A stretch of DNA of 64,000 nucleotides. It comes from Qipengyuania sp. HL-TH1 (GTDB lineage: Bacteria; Pseudomonadota; Alphaproteobacteria; Sphingomonadales; Sphingomonadaceae). The position numbers and the translations under genes were made by a program. Numbering within the stretch: position 1 is the stretch's first letter; every line of letters starts with the position of its first letter. The stretch is from positions 186,001 through 250,000 of the forward strand of contig NZ_CP142675.1 in the NCBI RefSeq assembly GCF_036365825.1. The letters run 5' to 3'. Positions 38,553-48,180 of the stretch are shown piece by piece. Below the pieces are notes generated by a model, which was not told where the DNA came from, searched no databases, and saw only the letters and a program-made list of their open reading frames with translations.

Positions 38553-40402
38553 TGGCGGCGGCCGCGCTTACCCCGCTGGCTTTGCTGCTCGCTGCCCAGG
38601 CGGAACTGCCGCCTGAGCCCGCGTCTGCGGAAGCGCCGCCGGTGGTCAATCCCGAACCGGGCGAACCCGCCGCGGTCGACCCGGCGATCATCGATGGCCG
38701 CCGCCGTCCCGATTATACCGAGCCGCTGCCCGATGCGGTGTCTCAGACCAATGAGGGCGCGGTGCGCGCGCCGCCGCCCGAGGCGTTCCCGGTCGACCAG
38801 GTCCCGATCCCCGACCGCTGGCGGCTGGTCGAAAGTCTCGGCCTCGTGACCGAACGCTGGTGGGACCCCTATAACCAGAACACCTACAAGGGCGACCGGC
38901 CGATCAATCCGGACAAGGTGCCGTGGCTGCCGATCACCGGCGACGACTGGTTCTTCATCGTCAATGCGATAAGCGACACGGTGTTCGAACCGCGCACCTT
39001 CCCCATTCCGGTGGGTGTGCAGACGACCGAGCGGCCCGACAGCATCGACGTTTTCGGCAAGGACACCAGCTATGTCCTGTCGCAGAGCTTCATCGTCGGC
39101 GCCGCGCTGCTCAAGGGCAGCACCGCCTACAAGCCGCCCGATGTCGAATACCGCGTCACGCTGGCGGCCAATCTCAATTATGTCGATGTGCCCGAGCGGC
39201 GCGTGCTGTTCGTCGAACCGAGCAAGCCCTCGCATCGTTTCGACCACTTCGTCGGCGTGCAGGAAGCCTTCTTCGACTATCACTTCCGCAATGTCTCTGA
39301 CCGGTATGATTTCGATAGCGTGCGGATCGGCATCCAGCCCTTCCAGGCTGACTTCCGCGGCTTCCTGTTCAACGACAACCAGCTTGGCGTGCGGTTTTTT
39401 GGAACGCGCGACAACAACCGCTTCCAGTACAATTTCGGCGGTTTCTGGCGGCTCGAGAAAGACACCAATAGCGGGCTCAACGCGGTGCTGCAGACGCCGC
39501 GCGATGATTATGTGTTCTACGTCAACGCCTACCGGCAGGATTTCCTGATCCCCGCGCTGACAAGCCAGCTGACCTTCGTGTGGAATGCCAATCGCGAAGC
39601 CCAAGACGTCCAGATCGACGACAATGGCTTCCCGGTGCGCCCCGCCTTGCTGGGGTCGCTGCGCGGGCGCGATTACGATGTCTTCTACGTCGGCTACAAT
39701 GCCGACGGCCGGATCGGACGGATCAATCTGACGGGCAGCGCCTATTATGCCTTCGGCGAGGACCGCAATTCCTTCTTCACCGACCGGCCCGCCGATATCA
39801 GCGCCTATTTCGCCGCGCTGGAGGCGAGCTATGACCGCGACTGGATCCGTTTCCGCCTGTCCGCCGCCTATGGCAGCGGCGACGGCGATCCCTATGACGA
39901 TGTCGAGACCGGCTATGACGCGATCTTCGAAAATCCCGTCTTTGCCGGAGCCGATACGTCCTACTGGATCCGCCAGACGATCCCCTTTGCCGGCGGCGGC
40001 CGCGCGATCAGCGTCAACGGGCGCAATGGCATCCTCAATTCGCTGCGCAGTTCGAAAGAGCAGGGGCAGTCGAATTTCAACAATCCCGGGCTGATGCTGC
40101 TGGGCGCCGGCGCCGATTTCGATATCACGCCCGAGTTCCGCCTCTCCGCCAATGCCAACCATTTGTGGTTCGAGAACACGGCGACGCTGCAGGCGCTGCG
40201 CAACGAAGGCTCGATCCCCAAGGCGATCGGCTGGGACCTGTCCGCCGCAGCGATCTGGCGGCCCAAGGCGACGCAGAACATCGTTTTCCGCCTGTCCGCG
40301 GCGACGCTCATTTCCGGTGACGGTTTCGACGATCTGTTCACCTCGCTTGGCAATCCGCGCGCCTATTATTCGGTGCTCGCAAACGCGGTGCTGACCTACT
40401 GA
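38552..40402 (+). CDS. Probable outer-membrane beta-barrel of the cytochrome operon
   Basis: A 616-residue protein with a short hydrophobic leader, a Pro/Glu-rich segment to about residue 45, then alternating polar/aromatic strands typical of an outer-membrane barrel, ending VLANAVLTY with a C-terminal aromatic. I recognise no named family. Wedged between multihaem cytochrome genes with TGATG overlaps on both sides, it could act as the porin of a porin-cytochrome complex, as MtrB or PioB do, but no homology to them is claimed. ATG 38552 has GAGGGG five bases upstream; TTG 38495 would add an Arg-rich n-region and a more classical signal peptide. Confidence 0.65.
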   Translation: MAAAALTPLALLLAAQAELPPEPASAEAPPVVNPEPGEPAAVDPAIIDGRRRPDYTEPLPDAVSQTNEGAVRAPPPEAFPVDQVPIPDRWRLVESLGLVTERWWDPYNQNTYKGDRPINPDKVPWLPITGDDWFFIVNAISDTVFEPRTFPIPVGVQTTERPDSIDVFGKDTSYVLSQSFIVGAALLKGSTAYKPPDVEYRVTLAANLNYVDVPERRVLFVEPSKPSHRFDHFVGVQEAFFDYHFRNVSDRYDFDSVRIGIQPFQADFRGFLFNDNQLGVRFFGTRDNNRFQYNFGGFWRLEKDTNSGLNAVLQTPRDDYVFYVNAYRQDFLIPALTSQLTFVWNANREAQDVQIDDNGFPVRPALLGSLRGRDYDVFYVGYNADGRIGRINLTGSAYYAFGEDRNSFFTDRPADISAYFAALEASYDRDWIRFRLSAAYGSGDGDPYDDVETGYDAIFENPVFAGADTSYWIRQTIPFAGGGRAISVNGRNGILNSLRSSKEQGQSNFNNPGLMLLGAGADFDITPEFRLSANANHLWFENTATLQALRNEGSIPKAIGWDLSAAAIWRPKATQNIVFRLSAATLISGDGFDDLFTSLGNPRAYYSVLANAVLTY

Positions 40403-43400
40403 TGCGCAGTCTTTCCCGCCTCCTGCTGGCCATCGCGGTCATGCTTCTCGCCGGGGCCGTGGGCCTGCGCGCGGCGGAGAAGGAAAACCCGGTCAAACGC
40501 GACTACAGCCTCGTCACCGCCGCGCCTGCGCCGCGGGTCCAGACCGAGGCGCAGATGGCGGCGAAATCGGCGGGCTGCGTTTCCTGCCATGTCCGCACCG
40601 ACCAATCGACGATGCACGAAACGCCCGCAGTGCGGCTGGGCTGCATCGATTGTCATGGCGGCAATGCCGAGGTCTTCGGCGACAGCGAGCTGGCGCATGA
40701 CGATCCCGCCTATACCGCCGCGCGCGATGCGGCGCATGTGCTGCCCAAATATCCCGAAAGCTGGCACTGGCCCTCGTCCGCCAATCCCAAGCGCAGCTAT
40801 GGCCTGCTCAATAAGGAAGACCCGGTCTTCGTCCGCTTCGTCAACCCGAGCGATTATCGCGTGGTGCGCGAAGCCTGCGGCGCCTGCCATATCGAGACGA
40901 TCGAGGCTTCCGAACGCTCGATCATGGCGACCGGCGCGATGCTGTGGGGCGGTGCGTCCTACAACAACGGCATCCTGCCCTTCAAACGCTACATTCTCGG
41001 CGAGGCTTACACGCGCGAGGGCGAACCCGCGAAGATCGAAAGCCCCGGCGCGCCGGTAGCCAGTGTGACCGACAACCAGGAGGCGCGCGGTGCGCTGGCG
41101 GCGCTCTATCCGCTGCCGACCTGGCATGTGATCCCGCCGAGCGACGTGTTCCGCGTGTTCGAACGCGGCGGGCGCAATGTCGCCAGCCAGTTTCCCGAGG
41201 TCGGCATTCCCAATCCCACCGGGCTGATCCAGCGGCTGGAGGAACCGGGGCGGCCCGATCTCAAGCAGTCCAACCGCGGTGCGGGCACGGGCCTGCGCGT
41301 GGCGATTCCCGTGCTCAACATCCACAAGACGCGCCTCAACGATCCCTTCATGTGGTTTATGGGGACCAACGACCAGCCGGGCGATTATCGCCATTCGGGC
41401 TGCGCGAGCTGCCACGTGGTCTATGCCAACGACCGCGAGCCGCGCCATTCGCTGACCTATGCGCAATATGGCCGCGACGGGCAGAGCGCGACTGTCGATC
41501 CGACCATCTCCGGGCTCTATGAAGGCGCGCGCGGGGATGCGCATGGTGGGGGCCACGGCGCAGGCGACGACGCGGGCCATGGTGCGGTCAAGCAGCCGGG
41601 GGATGACGATCATGCGGTGGATCGGCCCGGCGATGGCCCGGACAAGGAACGCGGCCATCCGATCCGGCATATCTTCACCCGGTCGATCCCGACCGCGCAA
41701 TGCATGAATTGCCACATGCACCAGCCGAACATCTTCCTGAATTCCTACCTCGGTTACACGATGTGGGACTACGAGAGCGATGCGCCGCATATGTGGCCCA
41801 AGGAGCAGAAATACCCCACCGCCGAAGAAGTGCACGCGGTGCTCGATCGCAACCCCGAAGCCGCCGCACCCAAGGGCAAGTGGGCCGATCTCGACTTCCT
41901 GCGCAATGTCTACGACCTCAATCCCGAGCTCAAGGACACCCAGTTCGCCGATTATCACGGGCACGGGTGGAATTTCCGCGCGATCCTGAAACGCGACCGC
42001 GAGGGAAATCTGCTCGACAAGGACGACAATATCGTCCCGCCCGACGATCCGGAAAAATGGCGGCGCGAAGGCGAGGGCAAGTTCGTCGAACCCGGCACCA
42101 ATCCGGGCAAGACCGTCCACATGATGGACATCCATGCCGAAAAGGGCCTGCAATGCGCCGATTGCCATTTCGCGCAGGACAGCCACGGCAACGGGCTGAT
42201 CTATGCCGAGGTCGCCAATGCGGTGGAGATCGGCTGCAAGGATTGCCACGGCACAGCAGATGCCTATCCCACGTTGCTCACCAGCGGCCCCGCTGCGCCG
42301 CCCAAGGGCAACGATCTCTCGCTGCTGCGCAATCCGGATGGCAAGCGGCGGTTCGAATGGACCTATGGCGACGATGGCCGGCGGGTGCTCGTCCAGCGTT
42401 CGATCGTCGATCCCGCGCTTGAATGGAAAGTCAGCCTCGTGCGCGACAGCGTCGACCCGGTCTCGCATGACTTCAATGCCAAGGCCGCGCGCGCTAAGCT
42501 GATGAGCAAGCAAGGCGCGGAAACCGGATTGTTCGAATTCGGCACCGGCATCGCGCCCGAAGACCGCGCGCATGGCACCGAGGAAATGGCCTGTTTCACC
42601 TGCCATTTGTCATGGACCACCAGCTGCGGCGGGTGCCACCTCCCGATCGAGGCTAACTGGAAAACCAAGTCGCACCATTACGGGACCGAGGAAACGCGCA
42701 ATTTCGCGACCTACAATCCGCAGGTCGCGCGCGACCAGATGTTCCAGCTCGGCCGTCACCAGACCACCAAGGGCAACCAGGTCGCGCCGATCCGTTCTAC
42801 CAGCGCGCTGGTGCTGTCCTCGACCAATATCAACCGCGAGCGGATCTATGTGCAGCAGCCCCCGGTCGCGGCCTCGGGCTATTCGAGCCAGGCCTTCGCG
42901 CCGCATTTCCCGCATACGGTGCGGCTGACCGAGACCAAGACCTGCACCGACTGCCATCTGTCGGCGGCGGACGATAACAATGCGATCATGAGCCAGCTGC
43001 TGCTGCTCGGCACCAATTTCGTCAATTTCGTCGGACTCAACGCCTGGGTCGGGCTCGATACCGGCTTCGAGGCGGTGCGCGTAACCGAATGGGACGAACC
43101 GCAGACCGTGCTGGGCAGTTATTTGCACAAATACGCCTATCCCGATTACTGGCGCATGCATGTCGAGGACAATGATCGCGAATTGAAGGACTGGATCCGC
43201 GGCCAGACCTTCGATGGCGATGCCAGCGGCGAAACCAAGCCCTTCGAGCAATTCGCCAATGTCCACGAAGGCACGCGCGATGGCGTCGGCTGTCTGCAAC
43301 TGCGCGGCGAATATATGTTCGTCGCCGAAGGGAAGGGCGGCTTCCGCGTCTACGATGTCGCCTCGATCGCCAATAAGGGCGTCTCCGAACGCATCCTCAC

Positions 43401-44556
43401 CGCGCCGTTCAGCGCGATGGGGCACGACACGCATGTGAAGACGAAGAATGCCACCTGCATGGCGCTGGCGACCACCCAGCCGGTCCGGCCCGACCGCAAC
43501 CGGGCAATGGCCGCTACCCCCGTCAACGATGCCGCGGGCAATCCGGTGCTCAATGCCGACGGTACGCCGATGACGCTGCTGCAGGTCAATGAAGAACAGC
43601 CGATGAAGCCGATCTACGACTACGCCGTGGTCACCGACGCGGTCGAAGGGCTGGTGCTGGTCGATATCGTGACGATGGCCGATGGCGAATTTCGCAACAA
43701 CCAGCTCGACCGCACGCGGTTTGCCGATGGCAGCACGGCGTGGAACCCCGATGGTGTGCTCGCGGGTGCGCGGCATGTGACGCTCGCCGGCGACATCGCT
43801 TTCATCACCGCCGACGCCGGGCTGGTGGTGGTCGACCTGGCAACCCCGGCAAACCCGCAGCTGATGGCCGTGCGCGCGCTTACCGATGCCCGCGCCTCCA
43901 CCATCCAGTTCCGCTATCTCTGGGTGACCGATGCCGAGGGGGTGAAGCTGTTCGACGTCACCGACATGCGCAATCCGGTCGCCATGCCGCAGGCGAGCGT
44001 GCCGCTGGCCGATGCGCAGCGGGTCTATGTCGCGCGTACCTATGCCTATGTCGCGGCCAAGCAGGACGGGTTGGTGATCCTCGATGTGACGCGACCGCTA
44101 TCGCCCCGCATCTATCAGAAGGTCACGCTGGGCGGGACGCTCAACGATGCCGAGGATGTCATCGTCGGTTCGACCAATGCCACGCTGTTCGCCTATGTCG
44201 CCGACGGGCGCAACGGGTTGAAGGTGCTGCAATTGACGACGCCCGACAGCCAGCCGAATTTCTATGGCTTCAGCCCCGCGCCCAAGCCCGAACTGATCGC
44301 CTGGGCGCGGACCAAGGGGGCCGCGCGCGCGCTCAGCAAGGGGATCGACCGCGACCGCGGGGTCGATGAAACCGGCGGTCAGATGGCGGTCTTCGGGCGG
44401 CTCGGATCGCGCCCGTTCAACCGCGAGGAGATGGAAAAGCTGTTCCTCACCCGCGCCGGCGTACCGTGGAAGGTTTCGGACGAGCCCGATATGGGCGCAT
44501 GGGTCGGCGGGCGCGGACCGTGGCTGGACCCGGACCGGGCGGCGCTGGGCGACTGA
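40402..44556 (+). CDS. Decaheme c-type cytochrome with LVIVD-like propeller
   Basis: A 1384-residue exported protein with a signal peptide ending near residue 24. Ten CxxCH motifs are found at Cys 59, 81, 159, 334, 434, 585, 612, 731, 742 and 848. A His/Gly/Asp-rich insert lies at about residues 375-410 and may bind metal. Beyond residue 950 there are repeats of the form LVLVDI, LVVVDL, VKLFDV, LVILDV and LKVLQL, matching LVIVD-type beta-propeller repeats of surface proteins. The ten haems and propeller suggest a large terminal reductase or oxidase at or outside the outer membrane. It is the last gene of the coupled operon. Confidence 0.85.
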   Translation: MRSLSRLLLAIAVMLLAGAVGLRAAEKENPVKRDYSLVTAAPAPRVQTEAQMAAKSAGCVSCHVRTDQSTMHETPAVRLGCIDCHGGNAEVFGDSELAHDDPAYTAARDAAHVLPKYPESWHWPSSANPKRSYGLLNKEDPVFVRFVNPSDYRVVREACGACHIETIEASERSIMATGAMLWGGASYNNGILPFKRYILGEAYTREGEPAKIESPGAPVASVTDNQEARGALAALYPLPTWHVIPPSDVFRVFERGGRNVASQFPEVGIPNPTGLIQRLEEPGRPDLKQSNRGAGTGLRVAIPVLNIHKTRLNDPFMWFMGTNDQPGDYRHSGCASCHVVYANDREPRHSLTYAQYGRDGQSATVDPTISGLYEGARGDAHGGGHGAGDDAGHGAVKQPGDDDHAVDRPGDGPDKERGHPIRHIFTRSIPTAQCMNCHMHQPNIFLNSYLGYTMWDYESDAPHMWPKEQKYPTAEEVHAVLDRNPEAAAPKGKWADLDFLRNVYDLNPELKDTQFADYHGHGWNFRAILKRDREGNLLDKDDNIVPPDDPEKWRREGEGKFVEPGTNPGKTVHMMDIHAEKGLQCADCHFAQDSHGNGLIYAEVANAVEIGCKDCHGTADAYPTLLTSGPAAPPKGNDLSLLRNPDGKRRFEWTYGDDGRRVLVQRSIVDPALEWKVSLVRDSVDPVSHDFNAKAARAKLMSKQGAETGLFEFGTGIAPEDRAHGTEEMACFTCHLSWTTSCGGCHLPIEANWKTKSHHYGTEETRNFATYNPQVARDQMFQLGRHQTTKGNQVAPIRSTSALVLSSTNINRERIYVQQPPVAASGYSSQAFAPHFPHTVRLTETKTCTDCHLSAADDNNAIMSQLLLLGTNFVNFVGLNAWVGLDTGFEAVRVTEWDEPQTVLGSYLHKYAYPDYWRMHVEDNDRELKDWIRGQTFDGDASGETKPFEQFANVHEGTRDGVGCLQLRGEYMFVAEGKGGFRVYDVASIANKGVSERILTAPFSAMGHDTHVKTKNATCMALATTQPVRPDRNRAMAATPVNDAAGNPVLNADGTPMTLLQVNEEQPMKPIYDYAVVTDAVEGLVLVDIVTMADGEFRNNQLDRTRFADGSTAWNPDGVLAGARHVTLAGDIAFITADAGLVVVDLATPANPQLMAVRALTDARASTIQFRYLWVTDAEGVKLFDVTDMRNPVAMPQASVPLADAQRVYVARTYAYVAAKQDGLVILDVTRPLSPRIYQKVTLGGTLNDAEDVIVGSTNATLFAYVADGRNGLKVLQLTTPDSQPNFYGFSPAPKPELIAWARTKGAARALSKGIDRDRGVDETGGQMAVFGRLGSRPFNREEMEKLFLTRAGVPWKVSDEPDMGAWVGGRGPWLDPDRAALGD

Positions 44557-44626
44557 GCGCCCCGGAGTATTTCCCGGATCAGGAAGTCACATCGCTGGGC
44601 GCCGCCCCATCAGGGGCTGGGCAGGA

Positions 44627-45478
44627 CTACCGGCGCTCGGCCTTCATTTCGCGCACCATGGGTTTGAGATGCTCGCCATAATGCGCAAGCACTTCCCATT
44701 CACCGCAGCTTTCGTAATGCGTCACCAGGTCCGTGCCGTCCCAGTAATGCAATGCGTAGCTGGCCGGCTCGGTGGTGATCAGCGCGCGATTGTCCGCTGC
44801 ATGCTCGTCGATCGGGCGCAGGTCGAGCGCCACCAGCGGCGCGACCGAAGGCGTGATGCCGAGCGGGATGCCCCTGAACCGCGCTGCGACGCGGCGATGC
44901 AGATGCCCGCAATGAATTGCCTGGATCGTATCCTGGTGCCCGTCCACGGCGGCGGCGAAGTTGGCAATCCACGGCTCGTCCGGCGCAGGGTCCATCCAGT
45001 CGATCCCGGCGACGATCGGCGGGTGGTGCATGAAGATGACGCAGGGCTTGCCGTCGCCGCTCGCCAGCGCCGCGCGTAGCCAGTCGCGCCGTTTTTCGCA
45101 GAAGGCGCCGCCATGACGGCCCGGCTCGAACGTATCGAGGCAGATGATCCGCAACCCGTCCTGCTCGACCACATACTGCAGGAACTCGCCTTCGCAGGGC
45201 GTGTCGGGAAATGCGCGGAGCAGTTCTTCGCGGTCGTCGTGATTGCCGACCAGCGGGAGCATGGGGCAGGGAATATCGGCCAGCACCGCGGCGATCTTGG
45301 AAAAGCTGTCACGGTCGCCATGGTCGGTGAGATCGCCCGACAGCACGAGGAAATCGAGCGTGTGCGGGGTCTTTGCCAACCGTTCGAGCACCGCGCCGAA
45401 GCGGATGCGGTTGAGTTCTTCCGGACGCGCGTCCGGATCGAAACCGATATGGACATCGGTCATCTGAGCGATCAGCAA
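44627..45478 (-). CDS. CpdA-like metallophosphoesterase
   Basis: A 283-residue calcineurin-like phosphoesterase. The five metal-binding blocks are intact: TDVHIG, SGDLTDHG, LVGNHDD, MHHPPI and CGHLHR. This arrangement and length fit class III 3',5'-cyclic-AMP phosphodiesterases such as CpdA, so cAMP hydrolysis is the leading hypothesis; other phosphoesters remain possible. TTG 45478 with GGGGAGAG six bases upstream is chosen; ATG 45460, inside the first motif, would delete conserved residues. It is 31 bp downstream of the FHA-cytochrome gene on the same strand and convergent with the decaheme gene, so it likely shares the minus-strand operon. Confidence 0.78.
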   Translation of the reverse strand: MLIAQMTDVHIGFDPDARPEELNRIRFGAVLERLAKTPHTLDFLVLSGDLTDHGDRDSFSKIAAVLADIPCPMLPLVGNHDDREELLRAFPDTPCEGEFLQYVVEQDGLRIICLDTFEPGRHGGAFCEKRRDWLRAALASGDGKPCVIFMHHPPIVAGIDWMDPAPDEPWIANFAAAVDGHQDTIQAIHCGHLHRRVAARFRGIPLGITPSVAPLVALDLRPIDEHAADNRALITTEPASYALHYWDGTDLVTHYESCGEWEVLAHYGEHLKPMVREMKAERR

Positions 45479-45509
45479 AGCGTCTCTCCCCCTGATGCCA
45501 CGCCGACCC

Positions 45510-47273
45510 TCATTCGCTGCCCTCGCGCTGCCGCGACAGGCGGGCCACCCGATCGGGCACCGGGCTTTGCGGGCCGTCCTCGCGGCGCTGGAAGGTCGGC
45601 GGGTGATAGCTGTGGCACATGGCGCAGGTCGACGGGACATCCGCCGCAACTGCGTCGGCGCCCTGGTGGCATTCGCGGCAGCTGGTCAGCGTCGGCAGGA
45701 GCAGGTCGGTGGCGCTGGCGGAGGTGTCGGCGGCGTGGCAGCTGCTGCATTCCTCCTGCTCATGCGCCTTGTGATCGAACCGGCCATTGAGGAAATAGTG
45801 GCTGCTCTGGAACACCGGCACGACGCTTGGCTGCCCGTCAACCGTGGTGGGGATGTGGCATTCGCCGCAGACGCCATCCTCGGACAGCGCCCGTGCGACA
45901 CCGAGATAGTTGCGCGCAGGTGCGCCGAAATCCTGGAAATAGCGGCCGCCGCGCTTGAATTCGCCCGGGCGCCTCAGCCCGCTGGTGATCGGTTCGCGCG
46001 GGGCGCGGTCCATCGCGATCAGGTCGGCGCGCATCTGCGCGACATCGCCATGGCGCAGGGACCGGAAGGTCGTGCCGACCTTGTCGTAGACGAGGCTGTG
46101 GCAGCTCTCGCAATCGCTTTCCATTTCCACCGGCAGGAAGCCGATGCGGTCGGCGGTCGGACGGTGGCAATCGGCACAGACCAGCGCTTCGCCATAATCG
46201 GGCAGCGTCCCCGCCATCCGCGCGACGCCATTGGTCTCCGAGAGATGCATGTCATGCGGGAAGCGCAGCCCGCTGTTTTCGCGCGCCTTGCCGTCGAGCG
46301 TTACGCGCGCGGTGCGATCGCTGCCTGCCTCGGTGAACACCAGCGCCTGCAGTTCGGGGTGGTCGGTGCCAAAATCATGCGCATTGCCGAGCGCGGTATC
46401 GCCCAGCCGCGTGTCCATCGCCTCGTGGCAGCTCGAGCAGAATTGCTGCGCGGCAGGCTCCATCCGCCCGGCGCCTTCATGCTCGGTATGGCAAGTGGTG
46501 CAGGCTTCGGGGCCTTCCTTGCCGAAGACCCCGGCGACGTCCCACAGCAGCGCTTCGCCCGTACCCATCGGCCCGCGTGAGGCGGCGAGCCGGTCCATCT
46601 CGGCGTGGTCGCCGATATTCTCGTGGCACGACAGGCAGGTCTCGTCGCGGACCGAGACGAAGGGCTCGACGTGGCAGGCCTCGCAATTGTTCTCGAGCGA
46701 ATGGTGCGCGAGGCTCAGCTTGCCGGTGCTCCAGCTGTCATCCCATGCCACCTGGTCCACGCCATGCGCACCGGGCTGCTTGTCCGCGCGTGCGAGATTG
46801 GTCCAGATCGGCACGGCGAGGAAGGCGATGAGGATCACCAGCACGCCGATCCACGCGGCCGCGCGCTTGCTCGGCATGACGCTGGCGAGATCGAAGCCGC
46901 GCACCGCATCGCGATTGCCGAATTCGCGCTCTTCCTGCGTCACCGTGACCAGCGTGCGCCCGTCCGCCTCCAGCCCGAAGGTCAGCGTATAGAGGCCGAG
47001 CGTCAGCGCACCGCCCGCCGCCGGGTCGATGCTGACCGATTTGCGCTTGTGCCCGTCGAAAGTGAAATCGCGGCTGCCCGCGGCCTCGATCGCCAAATGG
47101 CCGCGGTCGGTGCGGGTGACCGAGACATGGTGCTGCTCGACCGCAAGGTCGGCCACCACCACATCGTTGGTCGTCGCGCGGCCGATTGCCAGCCTGTCGC
47201 CTTCGACAACGCGGTCGCGCACGATTTCACGCCCGGTGGCGGTGAGGTCGATGGTGCGGATGAGGAATGTCAT
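45510..47273 (-). CDS. FHA domain, membrane helix and decaheme cytochrome fusion
   Basis: A 587-residue protein of unusual build. Residues 1-110 form an FHA domain: IGRATTNDVVVADLAVEQHHVSV keeps the Gly-Arg and His landmarks, though the usual Ser-Arg before His reads Glu-Gln, so phosphothreonine binding is uncertain. A single helix at about 138-158 crosses the inner membrane. The rest should be periplasmic, with ten CxxCH motifs at Cys 197, 213, 258, 279, 366, 388, 469, 509, 532 and 550. It would link a cytoplasmic signalling domain directly to a haem wire. It follows the cytochrome b gene by 10 bp. Confidence 0.88.
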   Translation of the reverse strand: MTFLIRTIDLTATGREIVRDRVVEGDRLAIGRATTNDVVVADLAVEQHHVSVTRTDRGHLAIEAAGSRDFTFDGHKRKSVSIDPAAGGALTLGLYTLTFGLEADGRTLVTVTQEEREFGNRDAVRGFDLASVMPSKRAAAWIGVLVILIAFLAVPIWTNLARADKQPGAHGVDQVAWDDSWSTGKLSLAHHSLENNCEACHVEPFVSVRDETCLSCHENIGDHAEMDRLAASRGPMGTGEALLWDVAGVFGKEGPEACTTCHTEHEGAGRMEPAAQQFCSSCHEAMDTRLGDTALGNAHDFGTDHPELQALVFTEAGSDRTARVTLDGKARENSGLRFPHDMHLSETNGVARMAGTLPDYGEALVCADCHRPTADRIGFLPVEMESDCESCHSLVYDKVGTTFRSLRHGDVAQMRADLIAMDRAPREPITSGLRRPGEFKRGGRYFQDFGAPARNYLGVARALSEDGVCGECHIPTTVDGQPSVVPVFQSSHYFLNGRFDHKAHEQEECSSCHAADTSASATDLLLPTLTSCRECHQGADAVAADVPSTCAMCHSYHPPTFQRREDGPQSPVPDRVARLSRQREGSE

Positions 47274-47283
47274 GATCCGCGCC

Positions 47284-48180
47284 TCACCAATAATAGAACA
47301 CGCTGACGACATGCGCCGTCAGTGCCGCGAGCAGCGCGATGGTCAGCGGCACATGCACATAGAGCCAGATCTGGAGCAGCGCCTTGGTCTGCATCTGGCG
47401 GCGGATCTGGTCGATCTGTGCGGCGCGCTTGCCGAGCAGCGAGCGGACCTTCTGCTGCGCGAGGTCATGCGTGTCGTCGTCATAGGCACGCCCGGTCGAG
47501 ATATGCTGCAGCGCCGCGCGTGTCGCATCGCGGCGGCTGGATCCGCGGAACCGCGCGGCGATCCCGGAAGAGAAGACATCCTGTTCGAGTGCGGCGATCA
47601 CCCGGTCGGCATCGTCGCGCGACAGCGGCTGCGCGGCGGCCTCGAGCTGCTTGTCGATCGCCGCGAGGCTTTCGATCATCTGTTCGCGCGTCATCTCGCG
47701 GCGGTTTTCGGACAGGGCCTGCGGCAGCGAGGCATAGACCGCGATGCCATAGGCGCCCGAGATGATCACCAGCATCATCAGGACCCAGGCCAGCGTATGG
47801 ACGTTCCAGCCGAGCTGGAAGCCGGTGTGCAGCGTGCCGATGATCACCAGCGACAGGCCGAGATAGACATGCGCGCTGGTCCACGCCTTGAGGCTCCAGC
47901 TGCCCGGCGTCGGGCGGCGCTTGCGAATGCCCAGCCATGCCAGCCAGACGATCAGCCCCGCGCCTACCGTGCCCAGCGTATAACCGTACCAGCTCCCGCC
48001 ATTGTGCCGCGGATCGACGTCGATCAGCACATAGGTGAGCACCACGAAGAGCCCGAGGAAGGCTGCCACCCGGGCCCAGTAATAGGCGCGGTGGGCGAGG
48101 AAGCTTTCGTGATTGGCCGAGCGGCGCTGCTCGATCTCGGCATAGCCCGTGGCATCGTCGCTGGAGGAGACGGTTGCCAT
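47284..48180 (-). CDS. Probable diheme cytochrome b membrane subunit
   Basis: A 298-residue membrane protein with about five helices. Two helices each carry His residues 14 apart (His104/His118 and His276/His290), and His128 lies in the next helix, a spacing suited to two stacked b-type haems as in quinol-linked cytochrome b subunits. A cytoplasmic, charged, helical stretch of about 110 residues (155-265) separates helices four and five. The start overlaps the stop of the upstream flavo-iron-sulfur gene (TGATG). It probably passes electrons between that protein or quinol and the periplasmic decaheme protein. No named family is certain. Confidence 0.7.
   Translation of the reverse strand: MATVSSSDDATGYAEIEQRRSANHESFLAHRAYYWARVAAFLGLFVVLTYVLIDVDPRHNGGSWYGYTLGTVGAGLIVWLAWLGIRKRRPTPGSWSLKAWTSAHVYLGLSLVIIGTLHTGFQLGWNVHTLAWVLMMLVIISGAYGIAVYASLPQALSENRREMTREQMIESLAAIDKQLEAAAQPLSRDDADRVIAALEQDVFSSGIAARFRGSSRRDATRAALQHISTGRAYDDDTHDLAQQKVRSLLGKRAAQIDQIRRQMQTKALLQIWLYVHVPLTIALLAALTAHVVSVFYYW

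Noticed and set aside
41560..41650. His/Gly/Asp-rich stretch in the decaheme protein as a frameshift or repeat expansion
   Set aside because: The frame stays open with haem motifs on both sides, so it is an in-frame insert rather than an error.
44604..44617. GCCCC/GGGGC hairpin between convergent decaheme and phosphoesterase genes
   Set aside because: The stem is only five base pairs with no U-run on either strand; too weak to call a terminator.
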